From positions 1 through 33,626 of the forward strand of contig JANXUL010000280.1 of assembly GCA_025356235.1 (NCBI GenBank): a stretch of 33,626 nucleotides of DNA, written 5' to 3'. Shown here piece after piece: positions 9,631 through 18,806 of the stretch (position 1 is the first letter of the stretch; every line of letters starts with the position of its first letter). The position numbers were made by a program, and so were the translations under genes. Origin of the DNA: Bacteroidota bacterium. GTDB lineage: Bacteria > Bacteroidota > Bacteroidia > Chitinophagales > Chitinophagaceae. Under the pieces are notes generated by a model, which saw only the letters and a program-made list of their open reading frames with translations, had not been told where the DNA came from and did no database searches.

Positions 9631-9655
9631 CTGCCCCTAACGAAAACTATAAACT

Positions 9656-11707
9656 ATGCCCGGAGAAAAAAAAGCATTCAAACCCTTTGTATCGCCCGAA
9701 ACGAATATGAAGGAGCTTACTGTAAAGTCAATTTTAGTAGGTAGTTTATTCGGTGTCATTTTTGGTGCGGCTACAGTATACCTGGCGTTGAAAGCCGGCC
9801 TAACGGTTTCGGCTTCCATACCCATTGCGGTGATAGCCATTACATTGGGCAGGAAATTTTTAAAGACAACGATTCTCGAAAACAATATTATACAAACTAC
9901 CGGATCTGCCGGTGAGAGTATTGCGGCCGGTGTGGCGTTTACTTTGCCGGGATTCTTATTTCTGTCATCGCCGAGCAGTGCAGAATATTTTAATTATGTA
10001 ACGATTTTGATACTGGCCATCGTAGGCGGATTACTCGGTACTTTATTAATGATACCCCTGCGTAAAGCCCTTATTGTAAACGAGCACGATAATCTCCCTT
10101 ATCCCGAAGGAACTGCCTGCGGCGATGTGTTGAAAGCCGGGGAGAAAGGTGGTGATTTTGCAAAGACCGCTTTCTGGGGGCTGGGCGTAGCATTTACCTA
10201 TGCTTTACTGCAAAAGGTTTTACATGTAATTGCTGAAACACCTTTCTACGCGACAAAACAGATAAATAAATTTTTTCCATCAGCCAAAGTGAGTGGTGAG
10301 ATTACACCTGAATATATGGGAGTGGGGTATATCATCGGCCCTAAAATAGCGGGAGTTTTGGTAGCGGGTAGTGTGTTAAGCTGGTTGGTGTTTATACCAT
10401 TGCTGTCAACTTTAGTGCCATCAGATATGATAGCATTACAATTAATTAAGCTGGGTTACCTGGGTGATATTGCTAAAGCAGGTGGTAAAGGCGGATGGGA
10501 TCCTGTAACACATACATTCGGCGATTATTCGGCTGCCATTTACTATGCCTATATCCGACAGGTAGGTGCGGGTGCGGTTACTGCGGGTGGTATCATTACT
10601 TTATTAAAAACCATCCCCACTATTGTTAAATCCATCAAAGGAAGTTTTGCTTCCTTGAAAGCCAATAACGAACCCGGTGCTGCCGCTATATTGCGAACCG
10701 ATAAGGACCTAAGCCTGAAAGTAGTGGGTTTTGGAAGCCTTGCCTTAATTGGATTGATTGCCGTTCTGCCGCAGGTACCAGGTGATAGTGTTTTACAGAA
10801 ATTATTGATTGGTGTTTTGGTTATATTATTTGGGGCATTGTTTGTAACTGTGTCCTCAAGAATTGTGGGACTGATCGGATCGTCCAATAACCCCATTAGT
10901 GGAATGACCATTGCTACTGTGATGGGTACCAGCCTGATTTTTTTAAGTGTGGGCTGGACGGGCCAGGCATTTGAACCATTGGTATTGGTTGTGGGTGGTA
11001 TGATCTGTATTGCCGCTGCTAATGCCGGTGCTACTTCGCAGGATTTGAAGAGTGGCTATATTGTTGGTGCAACGCCACGTAACCAGCAGATCGCTTTATT
11101 TGTGGGTGCGATTGTTTCATCCATCGTAATTGGTATTACCGTAAAATTTCTCGACAGGCCTACAACAGAAATGTTGCAGCAGGGCATCCATCATGCTATT
11201 GGTTCAGATAAATATCCTGCACCGCAGGCTACTTTAATGGCCACATTGATCAAAGGAATCTTATCACAAAACCTTGACTGGCAATATGTGGTAGTAGGTA
11301 TTTTTCTGGCGGTTACCATGGAATTGTGCGGCATTAAATCATTGAGTTTCGCCATTGGGGTGTACCTGCCGCTCGCTACCACTTTACCCATATTTATTGG
11401 CGGCGCCATCAGGGGCATTGTTGAAAGCAGACAAAAGAAAGCCAACATTCAATTGAATGCAGAGGAGGAAGAACTGGGTAAAGGAAACCTTTTTGCAACC
11501 GGCCTGGTGGCTGGCGGTGCCGTAGCCGGGGTTGTGATTGCTTTTTTAGCAGGATCTGATTTTGGGGAGAAATTCTTAAAGGCTGTAAGCCTTGAAGCAG
11601 GTATTTCAGGAGGCTTATCGCAAGGGGGCTATTTTATAATGGGTACTGCATTCTTTGCTTTGATGGGTTGGATATTGTATAGGGTGGCGATGAAGAAAAC
11701 AGCATAA
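9656..11707 (+). CDS. OPT-family oligopeptide transporter
   Basis: 683 aa polytopic; 'ELTVKSILVGSLFGVIFGAATVYLALKAGLTVSASIPIAVIAI', 'NIIQTTGSAGESIAAGVAFTLPG', 'LPYPEGTACGDVLKAGE' OPT motifs. Confidence 0.95.
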   Translation: MPGEKKAFKPFVSPETNMKELTVKSILVGSLFGVIFGAATVYLALKAGLTVSASIPIAVIAITLGRKFLKTTILENNIIQTTGSAGESIAAGVAFTLPGFLFLSSPSSAEYFNYVTILILAIVGGLLGTLLMIPLRKALIVNEHDNLPYPEGTACGDVLKAGEKGGDFAKTAFWGLGVAFTYALLQKVLHVIAETPFYATKQINKFFPSAKVSGEITPEYMGVGYIIGPKIAGVLVAGSVLSWLVFIPLLSTLVPSDMIALQLIKLGYLGDIAKAGGKGGWDPVTHTFGDYSAAIYYAYIRQVGAGAVTAGGIITLLKTIPTIVKSIKGSFASLKANNEPGAAAILRTDKDLSLKVVGFGSLALIGLIAVLPQVPGDSVLQKLLIGVLVILFGALFVTVSSRIVGLIGSSNNPISGMTIATVMGTSLIFLSVGWTGQAFEPLVLVVGGMICIAAANAGATSQDLKSGYIVGATPRNQQIALFVGAIVSSIVIGITVKFLDRPTTEMLQQGIHHAIGSDKYPAPQATLMATLIKGILSQNLDWQYVVVGIFLAVTMELCGIKSLSFAIGVYLPLATTLPIFIGGAIRGIVESRQKKANIQLNAEEEELGKGNLFATGLVAGGAVAGVVIAFLAGSDFGEKFLKAVSLEAGISGGLSQGGYFIMGTAFFALMGWILYRVAMKKTA

Positions 11708-11726
11708 CACCCTATTATTTTTTATA

Positions 11727-11761
11727 AGAACCTGCAGTAAAACTACTGCAGGTTCTCTTTT
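11727..11761 (+). terminator. Rho-independent-type terminator hairpin after the OPT gene
   Basis: Perfect 13-bp stem AGAACCTGCAGTA (11727-11739) / TACTGCAGGTTCT (11744-11756), 4-nt loop AAAC, followed by CTTTT. Confidence 0.85.
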
Positions 11762-11924
11762 GTAAAGCCAGTTATAATTATGCAGATTAGGGTTCAGGAA
11801 ATACTGAATTCAAACCCGGGTATGGAGCTTAACAGAGGGAATGGCATTATTTATAACGCTACACTTTCTGTACACCTTATTAAACCTTTATCCTCTCAAA
11901 CCATCCAACCTAAAATTACGCTTT

Positions 11925-13937
11925 ATGAATTTTCGCCGGATGTACAAGACTTTTACCGTGGGTGCAATAATGACGTTACTGTCAGCCTTTGTACAAGGCA
12001 GTCATTCAGCACCTGAACCGAAAATCAATATGCCGTATAAGAAGATGGGGCTTACACAAGAACAGGCTGCGGCGCATTTGCTGGGCCGTTTTACTTTCGG
12101 CATCAGACCCGGGCAGATTAAAGAAGTGGTTGATATGGGACTTGACAAATGGCTTCAACAACAATTAGATGGCAATATATCAGATGAAGAAGTAGCCCGT
12201 CGTTTGCCTGCTGATAGTTATGATGCCCTCGCAATGACCAATGAAACAATTGTAAATACATATCTCAATGCCGGACAGATTATCCGCATTGCCGCGAAAA
12301 ACAACTTGCTTAATAAAGATTCTATCAGAAATTTAGATAAACCTGAATACCGTGCCCAATTAAAAAAACTGATGGATGAACAGGGATACAAAGCACCACA
12401 GGAATTACAAAGACAGATCGTTAACCAAAAAATTGTCCGGGCCGCATATGGCCAGAACCAGTTGCGTGAAGTGTTGACGGATTTTTGGTTCAATCATTTT
12501 AATGTATCGCTCACCAAAGGACAATGCCAGCAGTATGTACTTACCTATGAACGCGATGCCATACGGCCAAACGTGTTAGGCAATTTTGAAACCATACTGG
12601 AAGCCACCGCCAAACACCCCGCCATGCTGGAATACCTGGATAATGCATCGAGTGTGAGCATGGATAATGATATGGCAAGGCAACAGGAAAAGAGCGTATT
12701 AAACAGGCTGGTTAAACAACGTATGCTTGCCATAGTCAACGACACATCTAAACCAGGTGCTAAAATTCTTGAGCAGGCCATCAAAGCAAAAAAAACACAG
12801 GGCCTTAATGAAAATTATGCCCGTGAAATAATGGAACTGCATACACTTGGTGTGGATGGTGGCTATACCCAACAGGATGTTACTACCGTGGCCCGAGCAC
12901 TTACCGGCTGGAGCATTATGCCTATGTATAAAGACGGGCCGGGAATGAAACTGATACAGGCAGCAGGTCCGGGCTTAATGGCGAAAAGAGGGTTTGTAGT
13001 AGAAGGAGATTTTTTATTTAAGGCAGATAAACACGATGAGAATGCCAAAACCATTCTGGGCAGAAATTTCCCCGCCAATGGGGGATATGAGGAAGGTAAA
13101 CAGGTTTTGGAAATGCTGGCCAACCATCCTTCAACCGCTAAATTTATTTGTACTAAACTGGCTACAAGGTTTGTTAGCGATACACCCTCTGCAGAACTCG
13201 TAAATAAAATGACTGATGCCTTTCTAAAAAGCAAAGGCAATATTAAAATGGTTTTGATCACAATGGCTAATGCCCGCGAGTTCTGGGATAACAAAGCATT
13301 ACGTGAAAAAGTAAAATCACCTTTCGAATTTGCAGTGAGTGCCATACGCGCTACCAATGCAGATGTGCAGCAGCCTTTCCAGATATACAACTGGTGTACC
13401 CGAATGGGACAACGGTTTTATTATTACCAGGCACCTACCGGTTTTCCGGACAGGGCCACTTACTGGATCAATACCGGTTCATTATTAAACAGGATGAATT
13501 TTGGATTGGCATTTGCCACAGAAAAAATACCCGGTGTAAAACTCAACCTCGCGGCACTCAATGATAACCACGAACCCGAAAGTGCAGAAGCTGCTTTGAT
13601 TATTTACAGTAAGATATTATTACCGGAACGTAACCAGGATGATAATATAAGGCGTTTAACAGCGATTGTGCGTGATGCCAACCTTGAAAAAAAGATCACA
13701 GAAGCAGCTGTAAAAAATACGGTTACTACACCTGATATGACAGCCTCTTCCATGCAGGATGATATGATGGCCACAACAGCTACTGCACCCACACTGCGTA
13801 ACAGAAAAGCAAATGAAAGGGCTGCATTGAGTAAAAAGAATTTGCCGGTAACGACCTTGTATGTGGCTGGTAATACGAATACGGTATCGCAGGTAGCAGG
13901 TATTATTATTGGTTCACCGGAATTTCAAAGAAAATAA
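11925..13937 (+). CDS. DUF1800 domain-containing secreted protein
   Basis: ORF opens at 11841 but ATG at 11925 gives a signal-peptide-like start MNFRRMYKTFTVGAIMTLLSAFVQG; 'AAHLLGRFTFGIRPGQIKEVVDMGLDKWLQQQL', 'REVLTDFWFNHFNVS', 'NENYAREIMELHTLGVDGGYTQQDVTTVARALTGW'. Confidence 0.93.
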   Translation: MNFRRMYKTFTVGAIMTLLSAFVQGSHSAPEPKINMPYKKMGLTQEQAAAHLLGRFTFGIRPGQIKEVVDMGLDKWLQQQLDGNISDEEVARRLPADSYDALAMTNETIVNTYLNAGQIIRIAAKNNLLNKDSIRNLDKPEYRAQLKKLMDEQGYKAPQELQRQIVNQKIVRAAYGQNQLREVLTDFWFNHFNVSLTKGQCQQYVLTYERDAIRPNVLGNFETILEATAKHPAMLEYLDNASSVSMDNDMARQQEKSVLNRLVKQRMLAIVNDTSKPGAKILEQAIKAKKTQGLNENYAREIMELHTLGVDGGYTQQDVTTVARALTGWSIMPMYKDGPGMKLIQAAGPGLMAKRGFVVEGDFLFKADKHDENAKTILGRNFPANGGYEEGKQVLEMLANHPSTAKFICTKLATRFVSDTPSAELVNKMTDAFLKSKGNIKMVLITMANAREFWDNKALREKVKSPFEFAVSAIRATNADVQQPFQIYNWCTRMGQRFYYYQAPTGFPDRATYWINTGSLLNRMNFGLAFATEKIPGVKLNLAALNDNHEPESAEAALIIYSKILLPERNQDDNIRRLTAIVRDANLEKKITEAAVKNTVTTPDMTASSMQDDMMATTATAPTLRNRKANERAALSKKNLPVTTLYVAGNTNTVSQVAGIIIGSPEFQRK

Positions 13938-13942
13938 AAATA

Positions 13943-13974
13943 ACGCTTCAGGCCGCTTAAGTGGCCTGAAGCGT
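13943..13974 (+). other. Strong hairpin between DUF1800 and DUF1501 genes
   Basis: Perfect 12-bp stem ACGCTTCAGGCC / GGCCTGAAGCGT with loop GCTTAAGT; no T-tract follows (AGCAAATCATT). Confidence 0.75.
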
Positions 13975-13990
13975 AGCAAATCATTATTGT

Positions 13991-15250
13991 ATGGTAAATC
14001 GTAGGGCGTTTATGAAGTCGGGTGCTTTGGCACTGTTTGCAGCAGGGGTAGGTGGGGTACCTACTTTTATTGCCCGTGCCGCTGATAGCAGGAAGATACT
14101 ATCACCCTATAAAAAAAATAAAATACTTGTTTGTATTTTCCAGCGGGGTGCAATGGATGGGTTGATGGTGGTTAGCCCCTATACAGACCCCAACCTGAAA
14201 ACACTTCGCCCCACATTATATATGAGTCCTGCAGAAACCGAAGGAAAATTAACGGACCTGGACGGCCGCTTTGGATTACACCCATCTATGCAATCACTGG
14301 CACCGTTTTTTACAGAAGGGCGTATGGCTATTGTGCATGGTGTGGGCAGCCCTAATAATACACGCAGCCATTTTGATGCGCAGGATTATATGGAAAGTGG
14401 AACGCCTTTCAGTAAAAGCTCAACCAGTGGCTGGCTTAATAGGGCTGTGGGTTTATTAGGGCATGATGCCACTCCGTTTCGCGCAGTAAGTGTAACCAGT
14501 TCGCTACCCAGAAGTTTGTATGGCGATAATGAAGCATTGGCCATTAATAACCTGCAGGAGTTTGCCATACAGATGCGTGGCAACCCATTGGCATCCAACC
14601 TTGCTTCAAAATCATTTGAGCAGTTATACGATCAAACATCGAGTGAAATTTTAAACCGCACCGGTAAAGAAAGTTTTGATGCGATGAAAATGCTGAATGT
14701 AAATAATATTAAGAATTACCAACCTGCCAATGGTATCGTATATCCTAATTCTGCGCTGGGTAATTCTTTAAAACAGATCGCTACTTTAATTAAAATGAAT
14801 GTGGGCTTAGAAGTGGCTTTTGCAGAAAGTGGCGGATGGGATACGCATTTTAACCAGGGAACGATTAATGGGGCACTGGGCAGGAACCTGAAAGATTTTA
14901 GCGATAGCATTGCCGCATTTTGGAAAGACCTTGATGCCTACCAGGATGATGTAACCGTAATGACCATGACCGAATTTGGCCGCACCGCGCACCAGAACGG
15001 AACCGGAGGTACCGATCACGGAAGGGCAAGCTGTTTATTCGTTTTAGGAAATAATGTGAAGGGTGGTAAAGTATATAACAACATAAAAACATTAGCCAAA
15101 GAAGACCTCGAAGATGGCCGCGATCTGCCGGTGAGTACCGATTTCCGATCTGTGTTCAGCTCAGTGGCTAACGGGCATTTGAAGATCAATAATAATAAAA
15201 GCCTTTTTCCAACCTGGGAAGGGCAGGGATTGGGATTGATGAAGGGATAA
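13991..15250 (+). CDS. DUF1501 domain-containing protein, Tat-type signal
   Basis: 419 aa; 'NRRAFMKSGALALFAAGVGG' twin-arginine-like signal; 'VCIFQRGAMDGLMVVSPYTDP', 'HFDAQDYMESGTP', 'MTMTEFGRTAHQNGTGGTDHGRA'. Confidence 0.94.
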   Translation: MVNRRAFMKSGALALFAAGVGGVPTFIARAADSRKILSPYKKNKILVCIFQRGAMDGLMVVSPYTDPNLKTLRPTLYMSPAETEGKLTDLDGRFGLHPSMQSLAPFFTEGRMAIVHGVGSPNNTRSHFDAQDYMESGTPFSKSSTSGWLNRAVGLLGHDATPFRAVSVTSSLPRSLYGDNEALAINNLQEFAIQMRGNPLASNLASKSFEQLYDQTSSEILNRTGKESFDAMKMLNVNNIKNYQPANGIVYPNSALGNSLKQIATLIKMNVGLEVAFAESGGWDTHFNQGTINGALGRNLKDFSDSIAAFWKDLDAYQDDVTVMTMTEFGRTAHQNGTGGTDHGRASCLFVLGNNVKGGKVYNNIKTLAKEDLEDGRDLPVSTDFRSVFSSVANGHLKINNNKSLFPTWEGQGLGLMKG

Positions 15251-15360
15251 AATATAAGTGCCAACAATGGCAGAGATTACGCCTGCTGTCTTTCTTAGCT
15301 TTCGAATAAGGGGTACATGCTGTGTATCCACTGTGTTTATGAAGTGCCTGTTAAGTCAGA

Positions 15361-15415
15361 TCTCTATAATATCTCTATAAGGTCTCTATAACATCTCTAT
15401 AAGGTCTCTGTAGAT
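15361..15415. repeat. 11-bp tandem repeat array, 5 units
   Basis: Units start at 15361, 15372, 15383, 15394, 15405: TCTCTATAATA, TCTCTATAAGG, TCTCTATAACA, TCTCTATAAGG, TCTCTGTAGAT. Confidence 0.93.
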
Positions 15416-15514
15416 AGTACCTTTTTTTTCAGATCCGGCAGTATTTCTTTTGAAGAAAAAAACTTATTTTTAGTCATTACCCGTGTATAAACAAAATACG
15501 TTTTAAAACCGGTT

Positions 15515-16204
15515 ATGGCAAAAAATATTCATGCTACCATTGAATTGCAGGGAACATTGGGTGGGTTGGTTTTTGTGCATAGTACTAAATACGACAAACA
15601 TGTGCGTGCGGCAAGGGGTACATTTAAAAAAGCGCCCTGTAATAAAGTCCTTAGAAAAAACGCTTCGGTAACTGCTTTATTGAATGCGGCTGTTAGTCCT
15701 GTATATCATTTTTTTAAAAGTTATTACAGCCCTTTTATGACCGGGCAGGTATGGCCGGAGCTACTACGGTGTGTGCGACGTTCCGAAAAAACCGACCTGC
15801 TGTCACTCATGATGACGATTGAAGGTCTTGAGCTCAATGAGCGGTATACGTTTGCAAAATTAGTTACGAACGTAGATGTGACTGTAACAAGCCATATGCA
15901 AAAAATCAGTGTTGATATTGGCGCCAAAACCCATCCCGTTTTCAAAAGTGCGGGTGTTAATAGTTACTATTACGATATTGTTATACTGTTTCCGGGTGAG
16001 AAAGGTAGACTTGTTACTGATTCTATCAGCACCGAATGGGTAAGTGTACATGATGAAGTACCTTTTTATGAACTGGTATTTAAGAAGCCGGCAAAATCTA
16101 GCTGTTACCTGTTACTGGTGAAGGTGCAGGGGGGATACAATGGTAAAGAAGGAAATTCATTTGGCATGAAGGGAGTACAGGTGGTGAAAGTGGGGAAGTG
16201 TTAA
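15515..16204 (+). CDS. Uncharacterised protein, 229 aa
   Basis: Long ORF on the coding strand of the neighbourhood with ATG; N-terminus 'ATIELQGTLGGLVFVHSTKYDKHVRAARGTFKKAP'; no signal peptide or TM seen; no family recognised. Confidence 0.75.
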   Translation: MAKNIHATIELQGTLGGLVFVHSTKYDKHVRAARGTFKKAPCNKVLRKNASVTALLNAAVSPVYHFFKSYYSPFMTGQVWPELLRCVRRSEKTDLLSLMMTIEGLELNERYTFAKLVTNVDVTVTSHMQKISVDIGAKTHPVFKSAGVNSYYYDIVILFPGEKGRLVTDSISTEWVSVHDEVPFYELVFKKPAKSSCYLLLVKVQGGYNGKEGNSFGMKGVQVVKVGKC

Positions 16205-16241
16205 TTGATTTTGCGCCTTTGCGCGGATATCTTCCGAACAA

Positions 16242-16264
16242 CCATTGTGGGCTACCCGCAATGG
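16242..16264 (+). other. Intercistronic hairpin
   Basis: CCATTGTGGG / CCCGCAATGG around CTA loop, 10 bp with one G-T wobble; no T-tract. Confidence 0.45.
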
Positions 16265-16325
16265 TGGGCACATTCTGTGTACCAATGCATAAAAATCAGT
16301 ATTTTCATTACCTAAATGCCTGCTA

Positions 16326-18797
16326 ATGAGAATTGTTCCTTTTCTGATCTCCGGCCTGTGTACTGTTGGCCTGGTGGCCGTATTAAATATGCAGTTGACC
16401 ACCGGCACCGGTAAAACCCCCAGGTTGGGTTATTTCCTATCCCCGCAACATGGTTTCTGGCAAAATGCAGAGGCTGCCAATACTGGTTTTGATGCCGATC
16501 TGAAATTTTCTGACCTGAAAGGGAAAGTGGATGTTTATATGGACGATCGCCTAGTACCCCATATTTATGCCGAGCAGGATATAGACGCTTATTATGTACA
16601 GGGCTTCCTGCATGCAAAATTCCGCCTTTGGCAGATGGAATTTCAAACCCATGTAGCTGCCGGAAGATTAAGTGAAATAGTAGGTGAAGACAGGCTACCC
16701 ACCGATCGTTTTTTCAGAAGACTGGGCATGGTGTACGGAGCAGAACAGTCAATGGCCAATATGGAAAAGAACCCGGAAATGAAAGCTACGGTACAGGCTT
16801 ATTCTGACGGGGTGAATGCCTACATACAATCTTTAAAACCAGAACAGATCCCTTTCGAATATAAACTGCTTGATTACAAACCCGAAGCATGGACACCGTT
16901 AAAAACCTACCTGTTCATGATGTTTATGGCATACGACCTTACCGCCCGTGGTGCAACAACGGACCTGCAAATGACCAATGCCAAGAATTATTTCGGATAT
17001 GATGATTTTAATAAACTGTATCCCAATGTGCAGGATTCATTAGATCCGATCATACCCAAGGGAACAGAGTATGGCTATCCCGGTATTATACCTGTTGCAC
17101 CCAAAAATGTTGATTCTGTTTATCTGAATAAAAATAAAATCATTTCAGGAAGCACAGCAATGGCACCTGTTGTGGCTGATAAAGACAATGGTAGTAATAA
17201 CTGGGCAGTATCCGGAAGCAAAACAAAAAGCGGCCGCCCCATCTTATGCAATGATCCGCATTTGGGTTTGAACCTGCCATCGCTTTGGTATGAAGTGCAG
17301 ATCAGTACGCCATCACACAATACCTATGGGGCCAGCTTTCCCGGTGCACCTGCCGTGGTTATAGGGTTTAATGATAGCATTGCCTGGGGCGTAACCAATG
17401 CCGGAAGGGATGTGATTGATTATTACGATATGAAATTTAAAGATTCTACATTATCTGATTATTGGTTCAATGGTGATTGGGTAAAAGCAGAACAGCGTAC
17501 AGAAACCATTAAAATAAAAGGGAAACCAGACCTGGTGGAAAAAATTGCCATTACGGTTTTTGGCCCGGTGATGTATGATAAAGCCTATAAAAATGCAAGC
17601 ACAGATGGTAAATATTTAGCCGTTAAATGGACAGCGCATGCGCCGGGTAATGGCCTGCAAACTTTTTATGAGCTGGACCGCGCTAAAAATTACAACGATT
17701 ACCAGAAGGCAATTTCCGGTTGGTTATGTCCCGGACAGAATTTTGCTTTTGCTTCTAAAGCGGGGGATATTGCCATTAAACAACAGGGTGCTTTTGTTGC
17801 CCGTTGGAAAAGGCAGGGCGATGCCATTATGCCGGGAACAGACAGTAGCTACATGTGGCAGGGTATCATACCTGCGGATGAAAATCCCATGATGAAAAAT
17901 CCGGCAAGAGGCTTTGTCAGCAGTGCCAACCAGATGTCAACCGATTCTACTTATCCTTATTATCTTGGTGCAGCCAACAGCTTTCCTTTATATCGTGGTA
18001 TCATCATCAACCGGAAATTGTCTGTCATGAATGCCATTACTGCAGAAGATATGCAACACCTGCAAATGGAAAACTACAATGTATTTGCAGAAATGGCGAG
18101 GCCGGTATTATTGAAGTTTATTGATGAAAAAACTTTATCCGGTGAAGAAAAAAAGTATATAGATATTTTAAAGAGCTGGAACCTGCGTGGTGATGCATCG
18201 GAAAAAGGGGCTACTGTATTTAAGTGTATCTGGGATAGCCTGGAAACAGAAGTATGGGGGGATGAGTTCAGTAAAAATAAATTACCCATGACATGGCCCG
18301 ATGCTTCAACCCTGCTGGAAAATTTGTTGAAAGATTCAGCTTATCGTTTTGCAGATAATATAAACACAGCCAACAAAACAGAAAGTATACGTGATGATGT
18401 GATGGCCGCTGTTAAAAAAGCTTCGGGGAAATTACATTACTATGAAGACGAGGGTAAACTGGAATGGGCAAAATCGAAAGATACCCGCATAAATCATCTC
18501 CTGAAAATACCCGCATTAAGCAGGCTGCACTTGCCTATTGGTGGTGGTACCCATATGATCAATGCCACTAAAGATATGCATGGCCCAAGCTGGCGTATGA
18601 TTGTGCATTTAACAGATGAGATAGAAGCATATGGTGTATATCCCGGCGGACAAAGCGGTAACCCCGGCAGCAAATACTATGATACGTTTGTTGATAGCTG
18701 GGCTACCGGAAAATATTATCGCATCCTCTTCATTAAAAAGGAAGCCGCCGCCAAAAGTGATAAGATGAAATGGCACATGACATTTACTAACAGCTAA
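16326..18797 (+). CDS. Penicillin acylase family protein (Ntn-hydrolase)
   Basis: 823 aa; 'DRLVPHIYAEQDIDAYYVQGFLHAKFRLWQMEFQTHVAAGRLSEIVGE', 'NGSNNWAVSGSKTKSGRPILCNDPHLGLNLPSLWYEVQ' (conserved Ser nucleophile region), 'GFNDSIAWGVTNAGRDVIDYY'. Confidence 0.95.
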   Translation: MRIVPFLISGLCTVGLVAVLNMQLTTGTGKTPRLGYFLSPQHGFWQNAEAANTGFDADLKFSDLKGKVDVYMDDRLVPHIYAEQDIDAYYVQGFLHAKFRLWQMEFQTHVAAGRLSEIVGEDRLPTDRFFRRLGMVYGAEQSMANMEKNPEMKATVQAYSDGVNAYIQSLKPEQIPFEYKLLDYKPEAWTPLKTYLFMMFMAYDLTARGATTDLQMTNAKNYFGYDDFNKLYPNVQDSLDPIIPKGTEYGYPGIIPVAPKNVDSVYLNKNKIISGSTAMAPVVADKDNGSNNWAVSGSKTKSGRPILCNDPHLGLNLPSLWYEVQISTPSHNTYGASFPGAPAVVIGFNDSIAWGVTNAGRDVIDYYDMKFKDSTLSDYWFNGDWVKAEQRTETIKIKGKPDLVEKIAITVFGPVMYDKAYKNASTDGKYLAVKWTAHAPGNGLQTFYELDRAKNYNDYQKAISGWLCPGQNFAFASKAGDIAIKQQGAFVARWKRQGDAIMPGTDSSYMWQGIIPADENPMMKNPARGFVSSANQMSTDSTYPYYLGAANSFPLYRGIIINRKLSVMNAITAEDMQHLQMENYNVFAEMARPVLLKFIDEKTLSGEEKKYIDILKSWNLRGDASEKGATVFKCIWDSLETEVWGDEFSKNKLPMTWPDASTLLENLLKDSAYRFADNINTANKTESIRDDVMAAVKKASGKLHYYEDEGKLEWAKSKDTRINHLLKIPALSRLHLPIGGGTHMINATKDMHGPSWRMIVHLTDEIEAYGVYPGGQSGNPGSKYYDTFVDSWATGKYYRILFIKKEAAAKSDKMKWHMTFTNS

Positions 18798-18806
18798 AAA
18801 TCATTT

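Noticed and set aside
11841-11924. Extended N-terminus of the DUF1800 ORF
   Set aside because: The ATG at 11925 gives a signal peptide; the 28-residue extension looks like 5' UTR translation.
12863-13390. 175-aa minus-strand ORF opposite the DUF1800 gene
   Set aside because: Entirely antisense to a convincing coding region; no motif.
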